NCBI GenBank assembly: GCA_028717325.1
Contig: JAQUOB010000073.1
Coordinates: forward strand, 1-6,458
Direction of reading: 5' to 3'
Length of the DNA: 6,458 nt
DNA from: Candidatus Margulisiibacteriota bacterium
Lineage (GTDB): Bacteria; Margulisbacteria; WOR-1; O2-12-FULL-45-9; XYB2-FULL-48-7
Shown in pieces: positions 1 to 5,944 of this stretch. Numbering within the stretch: position 1 is the stretch's first letter; every line of letters starts with the position of its first letter. The notes under the pieces were generated by a model, which had not been told where the DNA came from, searched no databases, and was given only the letters and a program-made list of their open reading frames with translations. The translations under genes and the position numbers were made by a program.

Positions 1-1573
1 TAAGCTCAAGCAGGCGGTCAAGCGAAGCGGGTTTCTCGTCGTCAAACGCCTCCTTCTGGATCGCCAGAAGCTGATTGATCGCCTCACCGGGCTTTGCCGG
101 CAAGACGACAAATTCGGGCGTCGGTTCGTGGCCGGACCTGGCCGGCAATAGAGTGCGTAAGTTATTAACGGCCTTAAGGCGCGTTTCTTCGTCGACTTCG
201 ACCGCTCGACAAATAAGATCGAAGGCCGCTTCGATCGTCGTCGCGGGCAGGTCCCGGAGCAGGATGCCGTTTTCGCCGATGGCTTCGATAACATCCGTTT
301 TATCTTCTCCGCCGGCCGCTAAAACATCAAGCAGGCGTTGGGCCCTGACTTCGACCGCGACTTCGGCCGATTGCAGGAAAGCAACGGTCGAAACCTCCGG
401 TTTTGGCTCGACGGCTTCCGTTTTTTCTTCGAGGGGCGGCTCCGGATGCCGGTAGCCCACGACTGAAATATTGGTCGATGTTTTCCCGTTCTTTATTTTG
501 CTGTCGGCCACCAGTTGTTTGACGGCGGCCTCAAAGGAAAGCCCCAGGCCGAAAATCTTCCTGATCTCATCGGGCGAGAGTGACAGGCCGCCGGTCGCGG
601 CCAAAATAATGTCGCCGGGTTCTAGTCTCTCCTCGATTATGCTTACGTGAGTAACGCTTGCCTCGAGCCCCAACGCGAATTGTGGCTGATGCAGATCAAG
701 GTTTAAATGCTTCAAATTGACCCTGATGCGCCGCAATAGATCATTGAGCAATTCTATTTGCATCTGATAAAAAGGCGGCATCGGAAATAACAAAGTATCA
801 AGTTCTCCTTTTACTTTATTTTTTTGTTCATTGCTCAAATCCTTGTAGATAATGTCAAAAGTTTTACTCCTGATAATCCTGGGCAGTTCAGGAATAATAT
901 TAATATGCGGCGTGGAGAGCAGGGTGATCGTGCCGTCTTTCCTTAAACGATAAACGCGAACGTCGCCGACATTGGCAATGACCGCCAAATTCTCCGCCGG
1001 TTTAATTTTGACGGCCGCGATGGTCGTGCCCATCCTGTCGAGGCCCGTTTTACTGCCGGAGAGTTTGTTGATCGCCTCATTGGCGGACTGGACTGCGCTT
1101 AAAAGCCCCTTGTGCTCGTCGCGCCTGACGGTTTTTACCGCTACCAGCGAGGCGCAGTTGCCGTCGGCGTGGCCGCCCAGGCCGTCCGCGGCCTGGATCA
1201 GCAACCCGTCCGGGGTAAGAGAGGCGCCGATAGTATTGTCGTTAAGGTGCTTTGTTCCGATATCGGATGCCCCGGCAACTTCATATTCATCGTAGGGCTT
1301 GATCTCGCCGTAGGAGACATTTGTTACTACTTTTGGTTTTGAAACGAGGTTCGGGTTTTCCGGCGGCAGACCGGGCAGGGCCTTGTCAATCTCAAGCTGA
1401 AGCCGGGACAGCAGATCGGCCAATTGAGGATCGGCCGCGGCCACTGTCTGCAGTGGTTTGATAAAATTCCTTTCGTATCGTTTCAGCGTTATCTGGCAGG
1501 AAGCGTGCGGCACTTTCGCGCGCAGCGCGGTGAGCAATCCGACGGGGTCTAATTTACTGGCCTGCGGCGGCAT
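1..1573 (-). CDS. Predicted catalytically dead PP2C-like protein (pseudophosphatase), 3' end outside window
   Basis: The frame is open for 524 codons from ATG 1573-1571 to the left edge, with no stop, so the C-terminus is missing. It aligns along its whole length with the phosphatase gene just upstream. Shared landmarks: SCQ-TL near residue 25, ENPN at 72-75, GASDIG at 101-106, ADGLGGHADG at 129-138, RMGTTIAAV at 180-188, GDVRVY at 203-208, and a helical region ending in SLDRLLEL at 517-524. Two conserved PP2C metal ligands are lost: the SDG motif reads TGG (327-329) and the terminal DN motif reads TN (367-368). Motif 1 also ends NDN instead of NED/QDD. The D130-G131 pair of the second motif remains. 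By analogy with the PP2C family, loss of both aspartates should destroy the M1 metal site. I infer a regulatory or phosphoprotein-binding role rather than hydrolysis. The start follows the previous stop by 6 bases and has a GGAGG site. PP2C fold is firm; inactivity is likely but unproven. Confidence 0.88.
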   Translation of the reverse strand, partial: MPPQASKLDPVGLLTALRAKVPHASCQITLKRYERNFIKPLQTVAAADPQLADLLSRLQLEIDKALPGLPPENPNLVSKPKVVTNVSYGEIKPYDEYEVAGASDIGTKHLNDNTIGASLTPDGLLIQAADGLGGHADGNCASLVAVKTVRRDEHKGLLSAVQSANEAINKLSGSKTGLDRMGTTIAAVKIKPAENLAVIANVGDVRVYRLRKDGTITLLSTPHINIIPELPRIIRSKTFDIIYKDLSNEQKNKVKGELDTLLFPMPPFYQMQIELLNDLLRRIRVNLKHLNLDLHQPQFALGLEASVTHVSIIEERLEPGDIILAATGGLSLSPDEIRKIFGLGLSFEAAVKQLVADSKIKNGKTSTNISVVGYRHPEPPLEEKTEAVEPKPEVSTVAFLQSAEVAVEVRAQRLLDVLAAGGEDKTDVIEAIGENGILLRDLPATTIEAAFDLICRAVEVDEETRLKAVNNLRTLLPARSGHEPTPEFVVLPAKPGEAINQLLAIQKEAFDDEKPASLDRLLEL

Positions 1574-1579
1574 TATTGT

Positions 1580-3589
1580 TTACGCCTCCCCAAGCCGCTC
1601 GATTTCTTCATTGATCCTGACCAGAGTAAAAGTGGCCAGGGAGCTCATTTTGGCATTGCCGGTGATCTGTTTTGAAATTTCCGCGGCCTGCTCGTTGAGC
1701 TCGAGCAATCTGTCGAGCGAAACCGGGGTCTCCTCGTTGAACAGTTCTGCCTGGATAGCTTGAAGCCGATCGAGCGCCTCCCGGGCGGTCAGTATTTTAG
1801 GTTCCGGCGGGAGAGTGGTCCGGCGGCCGCTCTCGGCCGGCTCTGCCAGCTCTTCCAGTTCAAAGGCCGGCAGGGGTTTTCTTTCAAAAATCATGGTCGC
1901 CCGTTCATGCACGGCGAAGGCGTTCAATTTATGAAGAGCGTCTGTTGCTTTTGGCTTCAGGGGATGTCCGGCATCATTGGCAAAGGACTCGATTATTTTC
2001 CGGTCATCGCCTTCAAAATATTCAGAGCAGGCGGCCTGATCTTCAGCGATGATCTTGTCAAGGACTAGCTCGAACTGGTCGGGCACCCTGGTGTAATAAG
2101 TGACCTTTAGGTTGATCAGGGCCTGATTGCGGACGGGGGTTTCTCTCGCTTTAAGGATCATATTGTAAGCCGCCACGATCGCGTTGAGCGGAAGATCGTC
2201 GAGTATGACGCTGGAATCGGCAATGGCCCCGACCAGATCATTTTTTGCCAGGTTATTGGCCAGCAGGGCGATCAGGATATCGCCTCTGATCTTGGCGTCC
2301 TTATCCATGCCCTTCAAAAAGGCCAAGTCGGACAGGTTGATGCTTTCCGGTTCCAATTCTTCGTAAACGGAGGCGGCTTTTGCTTCGACCGGCGCTGGCT
2401 GCTTAAAAGCCAGGACGGTAATATTGTCGGAGCCGTCGCCGTTCTTCTTTTTACTCGCTTCGATCAGGGCTTTGACGGTTTCGGGCAAAGCGCGGCCCTG
2501 TCCGAATTCTTGCCTTATCTCTTCGGGGGCAAGGCTCATCCCGTCGGAAACGACCAAAAGGACGTCGTCTTTTTCTAACTGGGCCGCGAAACCCGGGACC
2601 GTATTGCCGTCGGGCAGAGCGTGGCCTAAAGCATATTTGGGATGATGATATAATAAGGCGGAAGCATTTTTTCGCGCCCGTTCGGTCAATTCATCGATTA
2701 AAATTATTTCTCTTTCAGACAGCGGCTGAACGGCGGCCAGCAAACCCTTGAGTTCACTTACCTTTTCTTCCGTTTTTTCTTTATTATCTTTCAATTCAGG
2801 ATAAAGGGAATAGAAAAAATAATAGCTAGCGTCGTTCAATATGGGGCCCAATGTCTCCCCACCAAGTATCCTGGTATGGGGCATGGTCAGCAGATAGAAG
2901 TCGCCATTTCCCTTCATTAAATAAACCCGGCTGTCGCCGATCCAGGCGCCTTTGACTGTGCCGGATGAGGGCTCGATCTCGACTGCGGCTATGGTGGTCC
3001 CCATTCGCGCCTGGCCTTTGGCCGGACCGGCGGTCTTATTGATCTTTTCATGCGCTTTGACTACGGCTGTTTGGACGTCGTTTTTGCCGTCAACGGCGGA
3101 AACCGCCAGGCCCGAGGCGACGTAGCCATCGGCGTGGCCGCCCATGCCGTCGGCGCCCGTGAGGCGGATCCGGCCGTCGGGTAAAATGACAGCGGCCAAA
3201 GAATCGTCCTGTTTATCCATTTGGCCGATATCGGAGGCGCCGTAAACGCCGCGATCAGCAAAACGGGTGATCTCCGCAAACTTGTTTCCCGGGCCGGTCA
3301 CGATCTCCCATTTGAGCTGGTTGGGATTTTCTAGCGGTTTGTCCTTGATCCGATTGATCTTTAATAGTGCCTGAGTCGCCAGTGTCAAGGTCTTTTGATC
3401 GCAGTCGGTTTTTCCGTCGGCAATAGGCAGAAAAACGTTAGTTGCCAGCGACTGCAGAGTTTTTTGACAACTTAATTTCGGCAGGCCTTCTTTGACCAGA
3501 CGTCGAAAACGATCAATGTTTTTGCTGTCATCGGTCGCGTGTTTTTTACTAAGCAGAGCGGAACTGATCAATTTGATTTCAAATACCAT
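1580..3589 (-). CDS. PP2C-family (PPM) serine/threonine protein phosphatase with helical C-terminal domain
   Basis: The 669-residue product should remove phosphate from Ser/Thr of cytoplasmic proteins, most simply the kinase encoded just upstream or its substrates. The PP2C domain spans about 108-397: SDIGQMDKQDD at 119-129, GADGMGGHADG at 145-155 (metal ligand D147), MGTT at 196-199, GDSRVY at 218-223, VVSDGM at 346-351 (D349) and GSDNITV at 386-392 (D388). All three core aspartates are present. Oddities: motif 1 lacks the usual Arg, and the region between PHT (237-239) and ALG (320-322) is about 84 residues, longer than usual in bacterial PP2Cs. Residues 1-107 and 400-669 match no family I recognise; the latter is helical and ends in a module shared with its neighbours. 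There is no signal peptide or membrane segment. ATG 3589 is chosen over the upstream TTG 3604 because GGAGG sits 8 bases before it. It starts 1 base after the kinase stop, implying coupled expression. Confidence 0.95.
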   Translation of the reverse strand: MVFEIKLISSALLSKKHATDDSKNIDRFRRLVKEGLPKLSCQKTLQSLATNVFLPIADGKTDCDQKTLTLATQALLKINRIKDKPLENPNQLKWEIVTGPGNKFAEITRFADRGVYGASDIGQMDKQDDSLAAVILPDGRIRLTGADGMGGHADGYVASGLAVSAVDGKNDVQTAVVKAHEKINKTAGPAKGQARMGTTIAAVEIEPSSGTVKGAWIGDSRVYLMKGNGDFYLLTMPHTRILGGETLGPILNDASYYFFYSLYPELKDNKEKTEEKVSELKGLLAAVQPLSEREIILIDELTERARKNASALLYHHPKYALGHALPDGNTVPGFAAQLEKDDVLLVVSDGMSLAPEEIRQEFGQGRALPETVKALIEASKKKNGDGSDNITVLAFKQPAPVEAKAASVYEELEPESINLSDLAFLKGMDKDAKIRGDILIALLANNLAKNDLVGAIADSSVILDDLPLNAIVAAYNMILKARETPVRNQALINLKVTYYTRVPDQFELVLDKIIAEDQAACSEYFEGDDRKIIESFANDAGHPLKPKATDALHKLNAFAVHERATMIFERKPLPAFELEELAEPAESGRRTTLPPEPKILTAREALDRLQAIQAELFNEETPVSLDRLLELNEQAAEISKQITGNAKMSSLATFTLVRINEEIERLGEA
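1585..1591 (-). promoter_or_regulatory. Ribosome binding site of the pseudophosphatase, inside the end of the preceding gene
   Basis: On the minus strand the sequence GGGGAGG ends 11 bases before ATG 1573-1571. It is formed by the final Gly-Glu-Ala codons of the active phosphatase gene, whose TAA (1582-1580) lies between this site and the start. Spacing is slightly long but the match to the anti-Shine-Dalgarno is strong. Termination and re-initiation by the same ribosome is plausible. Confidence 0.7.
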
Positions 3590-3590
3590 A

Positions 3591-5906
3591 TTATTTGCCT
3601 CCAAGGCGGCGCAATTTCTTGGTTAACGCGACGGCCGCGTCGGAAACATCCGGGTCGGCGCTGAAAGCTTCGTTGTCTAATATTTTTTCAGCCCAGTCAT
3701 TTATTCTGTCGTATTCTTCGGCAGTCGGGGCGCTTTTCAGCAGTTCCATGACAACGGCGTTCAAGCCGATCTTTGCATCATCCGCGGTTGTCGGATCCTT
3801 CAGGTCAAAACGGGGTTTGGGTGTTTCCGCCACGGTCGGTTGATGCCTGACCGTGACCGGGCCTTGGGACGCTATCTCGGCCGCCGAACCAAAAACCGTG
3901 CCGGCCTTGCCTACGATCTTAACTTCGACATTCTCAAACATCAGCGAATAGACAATATCGCAGTCGAGTTTGTCGTAGTTTTCGTAACGTTCCTCCGGCT
4001 TAAAGGCCAGCATTCTTTTGATCACGGCCTGGAGTTGCGGCGAGACGTGACTGCCCATTTCCGGGAATTCGAATTTTGCCAAGCCGCTCGCGAACGCGCC
4101 ATAATTCGCTCGGCTGATCGGAAAGGGCAGTTTGTTGGTCAGCAATTTGTAGAAGAGGACGCCCAGGGCGTAAATGTCCACTTTGACGTATTTGTTCCTC
4201 AGTTCGACGGGCGGCATAAGACCTCTTTCTTCATTAGTCAGCCCGGAGAGCAAGATCAACTCCGGGGCCATATATTCGGGAGTTCCCATTACCACGCCGG
4301 TTTTGGTCCCATCTTTTTTCCCTTTGCCTTCTTCGACCCGGCTTTGGTCATCGATGATCTTGGCCAGACCAAAATCAAGGATCACCGCTCTGAACTCCGG
4401 TTCGCGGTCCAAAAAATCTCCAATTTCGATAAAGATGTTCTGCGGCTTGATATCGCGGTGAGTGATGCCCCGGGCCGCGGCGGCTTTTAAGCCCTCGATA
4501 ACCTGCCGCAACCAGGGAACGGCTTCTTCGACCGAAAAATGACCGTTAGCCGCTTCTCTTTCTTCAAGCATTGTAGATAGGTCCTTGCCTCTGATAAGCT
4601 CCATGACGATGAACGGAGCGCCGTCGGGACGCGTGCCGTGGTCCAGCCCTTTGACTATGCGCTTGCTGCCGACCCGGCTGGTTGCGTCGAACTCCTGGAT
4701 CAGCCGGTCAACGAGCATCTTGTTGCCCGCGGAATGCAGTTCTTTGATCGCGACTTTCCGGCCGGAGCCGATCTCTTCGGCCGCGTAAACCTTGCCGATG
4801 CCGCCCTCGCCTAAAGGGGCGGCCTGCCGGCGATATTTTTTGCCGCTGGCGCCTACATATATATCTGGCTCGCTGGCGTCGATGTCCTCATCTTGCAGTT
4901 CGATCCGCGAATCGGAGTCCCGTTCTGCCCGCCGCCGGCCGTTAGCCGGCCGCTTGGCTTCGACCGTCTTTTTGGCCGCTTCAGCTCTATCTTTTTCCGC
5001 TTTAACTTTAAGGGCCGTCAGGTCGGTCCCGAGGTTGCTGCCGCTGACTTTATCGATCTGTTCGTCAATATTGGTTATGAACTCGGAATAACCGGCTAGG
5101 TCGAGCTTGCCAAAATCAGTGCCGCGATATTTTTTGTGGAAATCTTTGGCCGCCTCGGCAGTTTCGGCTTTGGCCTTGAGCCGTTCGATCTCTGTTTTTA
5201 AACTGCCCTCAACTTTGCCGATCTGCGATTCCGCTTTGGTCCTGAAAGCCGCCGGATCGGAAAGCTTGGCAAAGTCATCGTAGGAATACCCTTCATACTG
5301 GTCAATGAATGCCTTGGCCGCCCTGGCGGTTTCGGCTTTGGTCTTGAGCCGTTCGATCTCGGTTCTTAAATGGCCCTTAACTTTACCGATCTGCAGATCA
5401 GCCCTGGTCCTGAGAGCCGCCGGATTGGTGAGCGCCGCAAAGTCATCTTGGGTATGCTCCTTAAACTCGTCATAAAATTGCCTGGCCTCAATTTGTTGTT
5501 TTGCCCCGGACTGGAGTCTTTGCAGATTGGTTTTCAGCTCGCCGGCTTCTACATTATTAATGTGTTCGGCGATAAACGCGTCGAACGTGTTATGGTTATT
5601 CACATAGTCGGTATCGGACAGGTCAGTAAAATCGACATTCTGTTTCGCCTGATAAAAATCCCTGGCCGCGACAAATTTTTGGGCCTGCACGATTTGCGCT
5701 TTGGCTGCGTCAAATTTGGCGAGGTTGGCAGGGGTGGCGTTCGCCCGGCGCCTGTCGACATCAGTCAATAATGCAGTCAGCTCGGCCGCGGTTTTTGCCT
5801 TAAGGTCCTGGCCGCCGCCGGCACCGTTAGCCTGCAGGGCGCGGTAGAACTTGCCCGGGGCCCAATTTCTATATATTTCATTAGCTCTTTTCATAGTTAT
5901 TGCCAT
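3591..5906 (-). CDS. Hanks-type serine/threonine protein kinase with N-terminal tandem helical repeats
   Basis: This 771-residue soluble kinase transfers ATP phosphate to Ser/Thr. The kinase domain spans about 358-655 and is intact: glycine loop GEGGIGKVY at 366-374, VAIK with Lys388, likely helix-C Glu405, catalytic loop HRDIKPQN at 483-490 (Asp485, Asn490), DFG at 511-513, GTPEYMAPE at 541-549, DIYALG at 577-582 and the late Arg in PEER at 637-640. The HRD arginine marks it as an RD kinase, usually activated by activation-loop phosphorylation; Thr534 and Thr536 are candidates. Residues 79-306 form four tandem repeats of about 56-60 residues, followed by a charged, probably disordered linker at 307-350. 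Residues 660-771 are a low-complexity stretch then a helical tail ending RRLGGK. Unlike PrkC/PknB-type receptors it has no membrane segment and no PASTA domain. GAGGT 9 bases upstream supports ATG 5906 over the ATG four codons later. Its natural partner is the downstream phosphatase. Confidence 0.96.
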   Translation of the reverse strand: MAITMKRANEIYRNWAPGKFYRALQANGAGGGQDLKAKTAAELTALLTDVDRRRANATPANLAKFDAAKAQIVQAQKFVAARDFYQAKQNVDFTDLSDTDYVNNHNTFDAFIAEHINNVEAGELKTNLQRLQSGAKQQIEARQFYDEFKEHTQDDFAALTNPAALRTRADLQIGKVKGHLRTEIERLKTKAETARAAKAFIDQYEGYSYDDFAKLSDPAAFRTKAESQIGKVEGSLKTEIERLKAKAETAEAAKDFHKKYRGTDFGKLDLAGYSEFITNIDEQIDKVSGSNLGTDLTALKVKAEKDRAEAAKKTVEAKRPANGRRRAERDSDSRIELQDEDIDASEPDIYVGASGKKYRRQAAPLGEGGIGKVYAAEEIGSGRKVAIKELHSAGNKMLVDRLIQEFDATSRVGSKRIVKGLDHGTRPDGAPFIVMELIRGKDLSTMLEEREAANGHFSVEEAVPWLRQVIEGLKAAAARGITHRDIKPQNIFIEIGDFLDREPEFRAVILDFGLAKIIDDQSRVEEGKGKKDGTKTGVVMGTPEYMAPELILLSGLTNEERGLMPPVELRNKYVKVDIYALGVLFYKLLTNKLPFPISRANYGAFASGLAKFEFPEMGSHVSPQLQAVIKRMLAFKPEERYENYDKLDCDIVYSLMFENVEVKIVGKAGTVFGSAAEIASQGPVTVRHQPTVAETPKPRFDLKDPTTADDAKIGLNAVVMELLKSAPTAEEYDRINDWAEKILDNEAFSADPDVSDAAVALTKKLRRLGGK
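3598..3602 (-). promoter_or_regulatory. Ribosome binding site that fixes the phosphatase start at 3589
   Basis: GGAGG on the minus strand lies 8 bases upstream of ATG 3589-3587. It is built from the penultimate Leu-Gly-Gly codons of the kinase gene, whose TAA (3593-3591) is followed by one base and then the ATG. The TTG at 3604-3602 overlaps this site and so cannot use it, which rules out the longer 674-residue reading. Confidence 0.85.
4989..5672 (-). repeat. Four tandem coding repeats of 56-60 residues in the kinase N-terminal half
   Basis: Units fall at residues 79-138, 139-194, 195-250 and 251-306 of the kinase (bases 5672-5493, 5492-5325, 5324-5157, 5156-4989). Units 2-4 keep an exact 56-residue period; unit 1 has four extra residues. 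Units 2 and 3 are identical at 33 of 56 positions by hand count, sharing QIGKV and TEIERLK. The pattern per unit is a short F-centred helix, a DDFAxL-like turn, then a long charged helix. The similarity is visible in DNA too, for example the sequence gtttcggctttg at 5161-5172 and 5329-5340, 168 bases apart, suggesting fairly recent internal duplication. A weaker fifth unit may lie at residues 19-78. Confidence 0.85.
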
Positions 5907-5915
5907 CGTAATAGT

Positions 5916-5920
5916 ACCTC
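5916..5920 (-). promoter_or_regulatory. Ribosome binding site of the kinase gene, in the only longer gap (5907-5944)
   Basis: GAGGT on the minus strand lies 9 bases before ATG 5906-5904 and 21 bases before the next in-frame ATG (5894-5892), so it selects the first. The 38-base gap that holds it contains an A-rich run but no recognisable -35/-10 promoter pair and no stem-loop with a T tract, so the kinase is probably co-transcribed with the membrane protein gene upstream. Confidence 0.75.
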
Positions 5921-5944
5921 GGAGATTTTTTTGAGAAATTTCAT

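Noticed and set aside
1..1573. Calling the second phosphatase a pseudogene
   Set aside because: The frame is open for 524 codons with a good start and ribosome site, and the conserved scaffold is kept. Loss of active-site residues alone fits a maintained pseudoenzyme better than a decaying gene.
3061..3279. 72-codon minus-strand frame inside the phosphatase gene
   Set aside because: It is an out-of-frame reading of the conserved PP2C motif-2 region; the enclosing frame carries all the family motifs.
3602..3604. TTG as the start of the phosphatase (674 residues)
   Set aside because: The TTG overlaps the GGAGG site that is correctly spaced for ATG 3589, and would require a 14-base overlap with the kinase gene.
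3840..4490. 216-codon plus-strand open frame opposite the kinase domain
   Set aside because: It lies antisense to the most conserved part of an intact kinase, has no recognisable domain, and is explained as a shadow of that gene. The smaller plus-strand frames at 75-455, 972-1295, 1458-1763, 1760-2068 and 5370-5771 are rejected for the same reason.
5157..5492. The 168-base direct repeats as a CRISPR or mobile-element signal
   Set aside because: They keep the codon phase and match protein repeat units within an uninterrupted kinase gene, so they are coding repeats.
5935..5942. Palindrome GAAATTTC between the membrane protein and kinase genes, as a terminator or operator
   Set aside because: Eight bases with no loop and no following T tract on the minus strand; too short and AT-rich to support any call.
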